DNA of 64,000 nt, from the NCBI GenBank assembly GCA_964640055.1, contig CAZXFH010000008.1, forward strand, positions 1 to 64,000, in the 5' to 3' direction. The position numbers were made by a program, and so were the translations under genes. How positions within the stretch are numbered: position 1 is the stretch's first letter; the number at the start of each line of letters is the position of its first letter. The DNA comes from CAZXFH01 sp964640055 (GTDB lineage: Bacteria; Fidelibacterota; UBA2242; JAFGTP01). Shown piece by piece: positions 9,680 through 17,986 of the stretch. Below the pieces are notes generated by a model. That model did no database searches. It worked only from the letters and a program-made list of their open reading frames with translations, and was not told the DNA's origin.

Positions 9680-9794
9680 GTCTTCTCCCTTCCGGACTTT
9701 CACCGTCGGCACCTGAATTCCACAGGTTCTATCCCCGTTTATGGGATTCGCGGACTCTTACCGCCGATCGGGACTTTCACCCTGTCCCGAAGAC
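9680..9794 (-). promoter_or_regulatory. FMN riboswitch (RFN element) aptamer
   Basis: Read on the minus strand, this leader matches the RFN/FMN consensus. There is a closing helix GTCTTC/GAAGAC (9789-9794 with 9680-9685), then GGGAC AGGGTGAAA GTCCC, CGGCGGTAAGAGTCCGCGA, and GTGCCGACGGTGAAAGTCCG. It senses FMN to control the downstream rib operon, the usual partner of this element. The helices are complete, so it is likely functional. Confidence 0.97.
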
Positions 9795-9812
9795 TTATCA
9801 ATAATTTATGAT

Positions 9813-9841
9813 ATTATCTGAGGATTCGCAAGATTTGTCAG
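9813..9841 (-). promoter_or_regulatory. Sigma-70-type promoter of the rib operon
   Basis: On the minus strand there is a -35 box CTGACA (9836-9841), a 17-nt spacer and a -10 box GATAAT (9813-9818). Each hexamer differs from consensus at one position. The predicted transcript would start around 9806, about a dozen bases before the riboswitch aptamer. Confidence 0.7.
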
Positions 9842-9858
9842 CTGACCCCTGCTTAAAA

Positions 9859-10464
9859 TTAATGCTCTGAATGGGGTTCCAGACCATCCAGTAACACCAG
9901 GGTGCTTTCGGTTAAATCTGCCAAAGAGATATCTTCGGAAAGCGCCGCTTGAACCAGAAAGGCTTTGATCACCGAAAACAACATCATGGACATCCGCTTG
10001 GTATTGATCGGAATTATCTCCTCCTTCCGAACACCTTTATCTAATAATTCCTTTAATACCTGCTGCAACCGTAAGGTCCGTTTATTTAATTCACTGAGCA
10101 TATCTTTGCCTTCCAGTGTCATCCTGAGCCAGAAATCGATCAACATGAGAAGAATCTCTTTTTTCTGGTAATATTCACGGAAAACAAAGGTGATCAGGGC
10201 CTTGATCTTTTCTAAATTGGTCAGGTCAGTACGGATTAGAATATTACTGTAATCAGCGCCAATTTCATCCAACTGAAGATGAAGCACATAGCGGAATAAC
10301 TCATCTTTACTTTTAAAATATTGATATAAATTGGTACGACTGAGCTGACAGCGGGAAGCTATATCTGACAGACGGGCCCGATGATAGCCTTTACCGATGA
10401 AAACAGCCAGCGCTTTGTCAGCAATTTCACGACGTACTTTATCCCGGTCGATAATCTTGGGCAT
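9859..10464 (-). CDS. TetR/AcrR family transcriptional regulator
   Basis: A 201-residue one-component regulator. Residues about 10-56 form the TetR DNA-binding domain, with the recognition helix region LSDIASRCQLSRTNLYQYFKSKDELF. The C-terminal helical ligand domain is divergent and gives no clue to the inducer. An AGGAG sequence lies a few bases before the ATG. The next gene upstream on the same strand is a thioredoxin-like lipoprotein 22 nt away, so the two may be co-transcribed. The target operon is not evident. Confidence 0.9.
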   Translation of the reverse strand: MPKIIDRDKVRREIADKALAVFIGKGYHRARLSDIASRCQLSRTNLYQYFKSKDELFRYVLHLQLDEIGADYSNILIRTDLTNLEKIKALITFVFREYYQKKEILLMLIDFWLRMTLEGKDMLSELNKRTLRLQQVLKELLDKGVRKEEIIPINTKRMSMMLFSVIKAFLVQAALSEDISLADLTESTLVLLDGLEPHSEH

Positions 10465-10486
10465 TCCCTGCTCCTATTGCGGTCTT

Positions 10487-10972
10487 TTACAACTTCTGGT
10501 TTGCACACTTTGCGCTCAAAACAGAATCCATCACGGCTGACAGTGCTTCAGCACTATGGAAACCAACAATATGCCGCAGCGCGTTCCCTTTCTGAGATAA
10601 AAACAAAATATTTGGGATGCCAATACCGCCATATTTGGCAGCGTTTCCATTGTATTTTTCCGCAACTGACGGCTGCTGATCCACATCGATTCTGACGGTG
10701 ATAAATTCCTGGGCCTTTTCCATAACTTGCGGGTCATTAAAAGTCTCTTTTTCCATCTTCTGACAGGGTGGGCACCAGGTGGCCGTAAAATCAATCATCA
10801 GCGGCTTATTCTCCGTTTTAGCAGTATTCAGGGCCTGATCTAAATCGTGGATCCAATTGATAGAGTCGGCCATCTTCCGATCTACTTGTTTTTCGGTCTG
10901 CCCATCCCTGCAACCAATCAAAATAAACAGGACAAAACCTATATACCCTATATGCTCTCCTAACCTTCGCAT
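10487..10972 (-). CDS. Thioredoxin-fold lipoprotein (thioredoxin_7 / DsbD-gamma-like)
   Basis: A 161-residue exported thiol-disulfide protein. The N-terminus has a hydrophobic segment ending in FILIGC, a plausible lipobox, so the protein is probably anchored in the periplasm or outer membrane. The thioredoxin fold carries the redox motif TATWCPPCQKME (CxxC) and the cis-proline region GGIGIPNILFLSQKG. The domain resembles the soluble gamma domain of DsbD and the 'thioredoxin family protein' group (MIDFTATWCPPCQ). Its role is presumably reduction or isomerisation of envelope disulfides. The partner is not encoded nearby. Confidence 0.85.
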   Translation of the reverse strand: MRRLGEHIGYIGFVLFILIGCRDGQTEKQVDRKMADSINWIHDLDQALNTAKTENKPLMIDFTATWCPPCQKMEKETFNDPQVMEKAQEFITVRIDVDQQPSVAEKYNGNAAKYGGIGIPNILFLSQKGNALRHIVGFHSAEALSAVMDSVLSAKCANQKL

Positions 10973-10999
10973 TTACAATCCTTTCTCTATTATAATCCG

Positions 11000-11830
11000 T
11001 TAAATGATCCCCAGGCTTTGTAAGGCTTGCGTAAAACCATTCCGTTCATTGCTGGCAGTCAGTTGAAAACGTTGTTTCAATTCTTTGGCCGCATTAGCAA
11101 CCACAAAGCTGTGTTTTACCCAGCTTAAAAAATCCAGGTCATTGTAATCATTGCCAATCCCCACGGTTTGCGATCGGTCGACTTTCAGTCGTTGCGCTAG
11201 CCACTGCGCGGTGTGACCTTTGGAAACACCTTGCGGAAAAATTTCAATCCAGATGGATTGATGATCAAAAGGTGAAGTGGCCCGAATAACCTTGAGATCT
11301 GTCAGTTGCTCCTTTACAGTATGAAAGATGGCCAGATCACCCGGAATAATACCGACAATCTGACCGGCAGGTTTGGCTTTCATATTAGCAATCGTAGTCG
11401 CCCGGGCAAAATCTCTATAATGGCTGATCCGACGGTCAAAATCAGCATTCCGTTTCCCATTTCGAATATAACTAAAGCGATGATTATCAGGAATAGGGTC
11501 ATGCACCATGAAATCCAGTTCATGCTTATGTAAAATATCACTGATTTGCGCGACTTGCGCACCGGTCAGGCTATTTTTATTGATAATCTCTTTTGAATGC
11601 CAATTCATCACTCCCGCCCCTGAGGAAAAGATTACATAATCCAGTGGAAAATCAGCCGTAATAACTCGTCGTAAAGAAAAAATACTGCGTCCCGTGGCAA
11701 TGATCCGGTAGATATTTCTCCTCCCCAGGTTCTGCAAGGTAATCAAATCCCGCGGGCAAATTTGATAACTGGAATTCAGCAGGGTACCATCTAAATCTGT
11801 GATCACCATTTTTATTTCTGAATCTGACAC
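11000..11830 (-). CDS. Cof-type HAD-superfamily phosphatase (HAD-IIB)
   Basis: A haloacid-dehalogenase-fold hydrolase of the Cof/YidA group, which usually acts on sugar phosphates or related phosphometabolites. It has motif I DLDGTLLNSS, motif II IIATGRS, a type IIB cap, the lysine region QGVSKGHTAQWL, and motif IV GIGNDYNDLDFL. The open frame extends to a TTG at 11881, but that extension is unlike the family. A GTG at 11830 preceded by AGGGAGG (short, 3-nt spacing) or the ATG at 11809 (MVITDLDGTLL) are better starts, and the GTG is used here. Substrate unknown. Confidence 0.9.
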   Translation of the reverse strand: MSDSEIKMVITDLDGTLLNSSYQICPRDLITLQNLGRRNIYRIIATGRSIFSLRRVITADFPLDYVIFSSGAGVMNWHSKEIINKNSLTGAQVAQISDILHKHELDFMVHDPIPDNHRFSYIRNGKRNADFDRRISHYRDFARATTIANMKAKPAGQIVGIIPGDLAIFHTVKEQLTDLKVIRATSPFDHQSIWIEIFPQGVSKGHTAQWLAQRLKVDRSQTVGIGNDYNDLDFLSWVKHSFVVANAAKELKQRFQLTASNERNGFTQALQSLGII

Positions 11831-11963
11831 AATCCTCCCTATTTTGACCCCAAAAAATAACAATTCCAACCAGTATTTCAAAAAGAAACAGATTGTTAGT
11901 GAAAAAATTAAAAATTAGTTTTAACAGGTCCTTTTGAGATACTTAATAATAATCAAGGACGAG

Positions 11964-13094
11964 ATGTCGATTAAAACCCGCCACTTAGATGATAAGATCT
12001 TAACGGCTTGGCTCAATCCGGATGAGCAGGTTATCAGTTCGCTGGATAACAATCAGCGGGCTAGACTACTCTACCGCCATCAACAAGATCCCGCTGTTGG
12101 CTATCCACGTCTGATAAATAATTTACGACAATTGGCGCTCCAAATTTCAACCGACCTAACTGTGTCTGGAATTCCGGTCACGTTGATGTATAATACCACG
12201 CGCAGCCCCAGTATCCGGGCAGATACTTTTATCTATAACGATGATAAAAAAGAGCGGAAGTGTGTTTTATGCCATCTGGATGAAGAACAGCGCGGTGTTC
12301 TGGTCCTGGATCGGAATTATCTGCTATTAGCCAATCCCGGAATCACTTTTCCCGGTGATCTGACAATTGCGGCGACTCAACACGATCCCCAAAAAATCAC
12401 ATCACATGTGTCGGATATGCTAGTTCTGGCAAATCAGTTGTATGATTATAGTATCTATTTCAACGGTGCCCTAGCGGGTGCCACCTGTCCCCATCTACAC
12501 TTCCAGGCCAGCCTGAAAGACAGACTAATTGGAGAAGTTCAGCTGCAAAGACTCACAAAAGGTCAGCAAGTCGGTCCGGCCTATGCAGTCAAGATGATTG
12601 AAACACCGGAACTGCAAGTCTATAAGATTAATAACTACTTACGCTATTTGCATCTCATTACCAGTCGCTCCGCCGCTGCTATGCAGGCGTTTATCAATTA
12701 TTATCTGGATATCCTTACCTTGTTGAACCATGAGCATATCCATGATATCCCCAACATCCCTGATTTTGGAACATATATCGATACTCTGAATGAATACGAA
12801 AATGAAGCCCGGCTTAATATGATGATCACTTATGATATCAGTACCAGTATTTACCTGGCCGCAATTTTTCCAAAAACAACCAATCGTCCATCCAGCTACT
12901 TTCGATTGGATGAGGACCGCCTCCTTTTGGGACTGGCGATCAAAGAAGCTCTGGGATTAATCATTACCTGCCGGGAAAAAGACTACACCACTTTACGAAA
13001 CAGTCCTCTCATTATCAAACAAGCCTATCAGGGCATCTCCATCACCGATAAGATGTATGCCCGGTTGAATATCCGTTTAAATCAGCTGAAATAG
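11964..13094 (+). CDS. DUF4922 domain protein, GalT/HIT-like nucleotidyl hydrolase-transferase fold
   Basis: A 376-residue protein resembling DUF4922 proteins of Bacteroidota and the GDP-hexose phosphorylase branch of the HIT/GalT superfamily. It has a cysteine pair KCVLCHLDEEQRG, the conserved LANPGITFPGDLTIAATQHDPQKI segment, and the signature GATCPHLHFQAS. In that signature HLHFQ corresponds to the HPHxQ active-site motif of galactose-1-phosphate uridylyltransferase. It probably acts on a nucleotide sugar, but the substrate cannot be told. The frame starts at a TTG (11934), but the ATG at 11964 has AAGGA at the right distance. The gene is divergent from the HAD phosphatase. Confidence 0.78.
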   Translation: MSIKTRHLDDKILTAWLNPDEQVISSLDNNQRARLLYRHQQDPAVGYPRLINNLRQLALQISTDLTVSGIPVTLMYNTTRSPSIRADTFIYNDDKKERKCVLCHLDEEQRGVLVLDRNYLLLANPGITFPGDLTIAATQHDPQKITSHVSDMLVLANQLYDYSIYFNGALAGATCPHLHFQASLKDRLIGEVQLQRLTKGQQVGPAYAVKMIETPELQVYKINNYLRYLHLITSRSAAAMQAFINYYLDILTLLNHEHIHDIPNIPDFGTYIDTLNEYENEARLNMMITYDISTSIYLAAIFPKTTNRPSSYFRLDEDRLLLGLAIKEALGLIITCREKDYTTLRNSPLIIKQAYQGISITDKMYARLNIRLNQLK

Positions 13095-13681
13095 TTTTCC
13101 TTACGGTTTAGGATTGTATCTATAACAATCAATGCTTGACACTTTGAGGTCACCACTGGTTTTATCGGATTTTCAGAAAAAACTCATCCCCATGGCCCCT
13201 TATCTTCCTTTTGAGAAGGATGAATCTATGGCAGAACTGAGATAACTTTTACTGTAATTTCCCGGCTTATCCAGCTTGGCTAAAGGAAAAATTGATTAGT
13301 AATCAGTAAACCGTTGAAACGGTTTACTTTCTGATAAACTTTGTTTTAAAAATAAAATTATGTTCACTTACTTACTTCAACCGAAGGCGAGGCGATCAGC
13401 TCACCCCCCAGCGTTCCTTTACAGACTTCCCGGTTAAAAACAGTTGACACTGTTTCAGATTTTATGAGATTCTGATGAATGGAAACCAGCGAAATAGCTC
13501 AAACTTTAAACATTTTAAAGATTGTTTTCGTTGACAATATTAGGACGCCTATGTCCGACACCTTCAGTTTGATGCGCATACACGACAACATCATGCGGGT
13601 AAATGGTACCCAAAAAAGATCCTTATAAACATGACAAGCCCCCATTTTCTCTATCGACAAATTAATATATGAGTGCGGTTG
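13095..13681. other. Non-coding stretch between the DUF4922 gene and tRNA-Ser(UGA)
   Basis: No coding frame with recognisable protein or Shine-Dalgarno support is visible on either strand. It holds a strong hairpin at 13305-13328 (own entry) and a small inverted repeat ACAGT-TGAC-ACTGT around 13440-13455. I see no match to tmRNA, RNase P, SRP or 6S RNA consensus motifs. It could hold an unrecognised small RNA or simply be spacer. Confidence 0.5.
13305..13328. repeat. Perfect inverted repeat / hairpin
   Basis: AGTAAACCGT-TGAA-ACGGTTTACT: 10-bp arms with a 4-nt loop. The downstream T-run on the plus strand is weak (TTTCT), so it is not a convincing terminator. It lies about 210 nt after the DUF4922 stop. 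It may be a processing signal, a weak terminator, an operator or part of a small RNA. Confidence 0.6.
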
Positions 13682-13765
13682 CGGAGGTGGAGGGACTCGA
13701 ACCCCCAAGGGCGTAAACCCGGCGGTTTTCAAGACCGCTGCCTTACCAATTAGGACTACACCTCC
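13682..13765 (-). tRNA. tRNA-Ser(UGA)
   Basis: On the minus strand the acceptor arm GGAGGTG/CACCTCC has discriminator G. The anticodon stem-loop GCGGT-CTTGAAA-ACCGC has anticodon TGA, the variable arm is long as in class II tRNAs, and the T arm is GGGGG-TTCGAGT-CCCTC. The CCA end is not encoded. It reads UCA and related serine codons. Confidence 0.95.
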
Positions 13766-13882
13766 TCTACAAAATAACCGTGGAATTTAGGGGAAATAAA
13801 GCGACCAAATCAAGGTTTTTGTACAATATTTAACACTTTGAATTTTAGATATAATATGTGTATATTTTGCACGCTTTCTTTA

Positions 13883-13973
13883 GGAGAGATGGCCGAGCTG
13901 GCTGAAGGCGCTCGCCTGCTAAGTGAGTATCCCGTCACAAGCGGGATCGAGGGTTCGAATCCCTCTCTCTCCG
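13883..13973 (+). tRNA. tRNA-Ser(GCU)
   Basis: Acceptor GGAGAGA/TCTCTCC with discriminator G, anticodon loop CTGCTAA (anticodon GCT), long variable arm TATCCCGTCACAAGCGGGAT, and T arm GAGGG-TTCGAAT-CCCTC. CCA is not encoded. A TATAAT sequence at 13850-13855, about 27 nt upstream, is a likely -10 box. The gene lies divergently beside tRNA-Ser(UGA). Confidence 0.96.
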
Positions 13974-14053
13974 CTAATCCGATTCTTTAAAATATTTACA
14001 AATATTACCATTTTATTTAGCCTTACCAACGACCTGAAAGCGGCTTGTATCGC

Positions 14054-16261
14054 TCAAATCCGTCTGACCAAATAATTGGCTATAAAAACCACCACAGCCA
14101 GGAGCTGTAAAACGATCAGGGCGGTCATAATACCCCAGATAGGCAGAACCAGAGCAGAGATCAAATAAACCCCCAGACAACTACCCAAAATGTCGCCGCC
14201 ATAAATTCTACCGGAAGCTGCTGCTGCTGAACGAAAGGTATATTTTTGCCATAGGGCTGTCAGCGACGGGAAAATGAAACCACTGATCATACCTGCGGTG
14301 AATAGCGACAATAATATCAGAAGAGAGAAAACCCAGTCTTGCAGAGTAATGTTTAAGCCAAGAATCATGAGTATCGGCAAAACCAAAAAACCGGATAGTT
14401 GCCTGTAAAGGTGGGTAAAATTCTTTGGCTGTGGTAAAAAATGATGTCCTGCGGCTCCCATTGCAGCCCCCAACATAAAAGCACACATCAGAAATACAAT
14501 CCGAAGATAAAGTGCTCCAACATAACTTTGGAAGATCAGAATGAGCACCGTTTCCAGACTCATAACATAAAATCCAACCGCAGCCATGTTAAAATTGATC
14601 AATCCGGCGATTCGGCGAGTAGATAAGAACCATGTATAAATGGCGATAAGAATGAATCCGATCACGGCTATAAAATAGATCCGGGATACCCTGTAGAGTT
14701 TTTGATATACTTTAGCCAATACACCGGCCGTACGTTGCGCCCATAAAACCGTATCATAATAGAATCCAACCGGGGCTAACAAAGTATTAATTTCAGTGGT
14801 TTCAATTTGCGCTAATTGCCGTTTTAAAAAATCTATTTTCATCGGTGAGAGTCGATCCACAAGATAGTACTCCTGAATATAGCGGGTTTCTATGTCACGC
14901 TGCTGCATTTCTGTAATAAAGTACTCGGCCTCAATTTTAACCGGCTTTTCACTCCCTATCAAATGAGCGGTTTGCCCCGGAACCCAGGCGGTAAAAGGAA
15001 ATACATCCTTAACTGTATTCTGGATTGTTTTTAAAAATCTTAATTTTTCTTCAAGTAGATAATTCTCTCCCGCCGGCAAGGGTATAGATATCAACCCGTT
15101 ATCTGACATATTTTGGCGGATCGACCGGAAAAAGGAGCGGGTGTAATATCGGTTCCATTGGGCATTTACCGGAAGGGGTATATTCAGGATAACGACATCA
15201 AAGCGGTTATGTTGTTCATGCAGCCAACCAATCGGGTCTTGAAATATCCATCTGATCGAATATTGCTCCAATGGTTGCCGGGCTAAAGAGTTCACTTTAT
15301 TCTGTAGAATACTATCCGACTGTAAAACCGTCAGGCTGCGGATATTATTATATTTAAACAATTCCTGATAAATATCCGGATTTCCCAACCCGACCAATAA
15401 TACCTCTTGCGGGTGCGGATGACTTAGCATGTCAAAATGAACCAATTCCTCGGCACGCTCTTGGTCATCTACGGTCCAGAGTGGTTCACTATTTGCAAAA
15501 ATCACTTCCATATCCTCATATTCCAGATGGGTAATGGCTGTATAAGCCGATTCAGTAAAAGCCTTTAGGTGATAAGGAGCCCATTTAAATTTTAAGCTGT
15601 TTTTAGTACCAATGACGCCACTGTAGGCTAAGATACTCACGATAAATATTAGATAAACCAAACGGCTTAACTTTTTACTGATGAAATAAACAGCTACCAG
15701 AATCAATAATAATCCCACGATTATATGCAGATTATCAAAGGTATGAAAGCCAAGGTAGATCAACGCTGCAAAGCACAGACTGCCCAGGGCCGAGCCAAAG
15801 GTCTCACTCGCATAAACAAAATGGACTCTGGATCGTTGGGTCTTAATTTTTAACCATTTAACTAAAAAAGGGAAAAATAGACCATTGAGCAGAGCGGGAA
15901 TCACAAATATCAAAAAGGTCCACAGAAAAATGGTTTCCAAACTAATGATCTCACTGCTGCTGATACCAGCTATTTTTCTGACTAATAATAAAACATAAGA
16001 AAATCCGATCAATATGAAGCCATAAAGAGTAGCCAGGATAAATAAACCGTGTTTGACATTGATTCGATCCACCACATGACTTCCTACCATACTTCCGATA
16101 CTGGTCCATAGTAGCCAGTGTCCCATGACAATACACATAGTCAGTTCATTGCCATAAAAAGAGATCGCCGCAAAACGAATTAAGGATAACTGCCCCACCA
16201 TGGCGGTGAGACCAATAAAAATAACCAACCAATAGTATCGCATGGACTTGAATATTTTCAT
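14054..16261 (-). CDS. Membrane protein with MFS-like segments flanking a spermidine-synthase-like Rossmann domain
   Basis: A 735-residue 'fused MFS/spermidine synthase' type protein. About seven hydrophobic segments occupy residues 10-220. A soluble domain (about 230-470) resembles spermidine synthases, and five or six more membrane segments follow (525-735). The S-adenosyl-binding glycine loop, GGGDG in true synthases, is VGLGNPDIYQEL here, and the later aspartate-rich catalytic stretch reads VVILNIPLPVNAQWNRYYT. The acidic residues expected for aminopropyl transfer are missing, so the protein probably binds another ligand or has lost catalysis. It lies 92 nt downstream of a symporter gene on the same strand. 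Confidence 0.75.
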   Translation of the reverse strand: MKIFKSMRYYWLVIFIGLTAMVGQLSLIRFAAISFYGNELTMCIVMGHWLLWTSIGSMVGSHVVDRINVKHGLFILATLYGFILIGFSYVLLLVRKIAGISSSEIISLETIFLWTFLIFVIPALLNGLFFPFLVKWLKIKTQRSRVHFVYASETFGSALGSLCFAALIYLGFHTFDNLHIIVGLLLILVAVYFISKKLSRLVYLIFIVSILAYSGVIGTKNSLKFKWAPYHLKAFTESAYTAITHLEYEDMEVIFANSEPLWTVDDQERAEELVHFDMLSHPHPQEVLLVGLGNPDIYQELFKYNNIRSLTVLQSDSILQNKVNSLARQPLEQYSIRWIFQDPIGWLHEQHNRFDVVILNIPLPVNAQWNRYYTRSFFRSIRQNMSDNGLISIPLPAGENYLLEEKLRFLKTIQNTVKDVFPFTAWVPGQTAHLIGSEKPVKIEAEYFITEMQQRDIETRYIQEYYLVDRLSPMKIDFLKRQLAQIETTEINTLLAPVGFYYDTVLWAQRTAGVLAKVYQKLYRVSRIYFIAVIGFILIAIYTWFLSTRRIAGLINFNMAAVGFYVMSLETVLILIFQSYVGALYLRIVFLMCAFMLGAAMGAAGHHFLPQPKNFTHLYRQLSGFLVLPILMILGLNITLQDWVFSLLILLSLFTAGMISGFIFPSLTALWQKYTFRSAAAASGRIYGGDILGSCLGVYLISALVLPIWGIMTALIVLQLLAVVVFIANYLVRRI

Positions 16262-16353
16262 ATGGTGTTAAGCTAAGGGATTAAATGATTGATTACAATT
16301 AATTCACATGGATTATTACAGAAGGAATATAACCAGACCAGAATGCAGAAGGA

Positions 16354-17775
16354 TTATTTTTCTTTTTTGGGTCGGGTCCCTAGGCTGACGATAATGATCG
16401 CCGTAAAGGCAAAAATATAGCTGGTAAACCGTTCGGCGACGAATGCCTGTAAAATGGGAATACTTCGCCAGCATACGGTGGTAATAGCACCGGTCAACAT
16501 TCCGGCGATAGCACCGGCTTGAGTGATCTTGTGCCAGTAAATAATACATAACAATACCGGTCCAAAACTGGCCCCTAACCCGGACCAGGCATAGGAAACC
16601 AGGGTAAAGACTAATTCCTGGGAAGTCAGTGCCAAGATGAAAGCCAAAGCACCGACGATAATAGTCGCCATCCGACTGACCTGTAACATTCGCTGTGGGG
16701 ATAGCTTCCGTCCTCCTACTTGATGGTAGAGATCTTCGGCAATAGCCGAGGAGGTGACCAGTAATTGGGAATCCGCAGTAGACATCATGGCAGCCATGGC
16801 GCCGGAAATTAAAATACCGGCGATCCAGCCCGGTAACAGGTAGGTTGCCATAAATGGCATAATCATCTCACGATCCACAAAATGCTGGGCGCCAAATAAT
16901 TTTATACCGATAATGCCCAGGAAAAAAGCGCCAAAAAAGGCTGGTATGGCCCAACAAAAAGCAATCCGCCGGCCCTGTTTAATAGCCGTGGATTTATTGA
17001 TCGCCATAAAACGAGCCAATAAATGAGGTTGACCGGTATAGCCAAAGGCCCAGCTGAGTCCGCTCAACACCGCAAAAAGAGCGGCAACCCCTACCTCATC
17101 CCCTATAAATGATAACCGGGAAGGATCAATCTGATGTAGGTCAGCTGGTGATGCCGTGGAGATCTCGATCAATCCTACAACCGGGAGCAGCACCAGGGTG
17201 GTAAACATGATAAAAGCCTGAAACATATCTGTCAGCACTACAGCATTAAATCCACCTAAGATCGTGTAAATTAAAATAATAACCGCCCCGATGATCATGC
17301 CGTGCAGGTGCGGCAACCCAAAGGTTACATTAATAACCTTGCCGGCTCCATTGAATTGGGCAGCCACATAGAAAGTAAAGAAAAAGGTGATGATCAGAGA
17401 AGCGATCAGACGGATTGCTTTGCCCTGATCCTGAAAATAGTTGGCCAATAGATCGGGTAAAGTCAGCGAATTATATTTACCGGCCAGATCACGCAGGGGC
17501 TTGGCAATAAAGAGCCAGGAAAAGATAATACCGGTAAGGCAACCAAATACCGTCCAGATCTCCAGGAAACCAACCGCCAGTGCTGCGCCGGGCAGGCCGA
17601 CCAGCAACCAGGCTGATTCCGCACTGGCCCGTTCGGATAAAGAGATGGCCCAATGGCCTAGCTTTCTGTCTGCCAGTAAAAAATCTGCATGGGTTTTATT
17701 TTTCCGTACTGAATAGAATCCGATTACCAAAACAACAATTAGATATAGAATGAGACCGATAATAATAGAATTCAT
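16354..17775 (-). CDS. Sodium/solute symporter, PutP-like (SSS family)
   Basis: A 473-residue integral membrane transporter with about 13 hydrophobic segments. It resembles the Na+/proline symporters of the SSS family: an N-terminal FYSVRKNKTHADFLLADRKLGHW, the Na+-site helix SLSERASAESAWLLVGLPGAA, GGFNAVVLTDMFQAFIM, and TADSQLLVTSSAIAEDLYH. Proline is the closest well-characterised substrate, but specificity cannot be read from the sequence. It is divergent from nagA. Confidence 0.9.
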   Translation of the reverse strand: MNSIIIGLILYLIVVLVIGFYSVRKNKTHADFLLADRKLGHWAISLSERASAESAWLLVGLPGAALAVGFLEIWTVFGCLTGIIFSWLFIAKPLRDLAGKYNSLTLPDLLANYFQDQGKAIRLIASLIITFFFTFYVAAQFNGAGKVINVTFGLPHLHGMIIGAVIILIYTILGGFNAVVLTDMFQAFIMFTTLVLLPVVGLIEISTASPADLHQIDPSRLSFIGDEVGVAALFAVLSGLSWAFGYTGQPHLLARFMAINKSTAIKQGRRIAFCWAIPAFFGAFFLGIIGIKLFGAQHFVDREMIMPFMATYLLPGWIAGILISGAMAAMMSTADSQLLVTSSAIAEDLYHQVGGRKLSPQRMLQVSRMATIIVGALAFILALTSQELVFTLVSYAWSGLGASFGPVLLCIIYWHKITQAGAIAGMLTGAITTVCWRSIPILQAFVAERFTSYIFAFTAIIIVSLGTRPKKEK

Positions 17776-17916
17776 ATCCTGCCCATCTGTTTATTTCTAT
17801 TGACCGCACACACCGCAGTGAGAATTTATAAAATATATTGAATTTCGCAATTGAAAAACATTTTAGGCATATCCGGATATTAGGATATCATGCAATTTAA
17901 ATGCTGTTCCCTGCTA

Positions 17917-17945
17917 TTGAAACTAGCGCTACTATTGCGTAAATT
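17917..17945 (+). promoter_or_regulatory. Candidate sigma-70 promoter for nagA
   Basis: TTGAAA (17917-17922), a 17-nt spacer and TAAATT (17940-17945), about 41 nt before the start codon. The -10 match is only moderate. An overlapping TATACA a few bases on is an alternative. Confidence 0.35.
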
Positions 17946-17986
17946 ATACAATGTTAATTGTAAGCCATAAACAATGGAGAAAATAA

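Noticed and set aside
13499..13732. 77-codon minus-strand open frame
   Set aside because: Its first third lies inside the tRNA-Ser(UGA) gene and it has no protein-like features.
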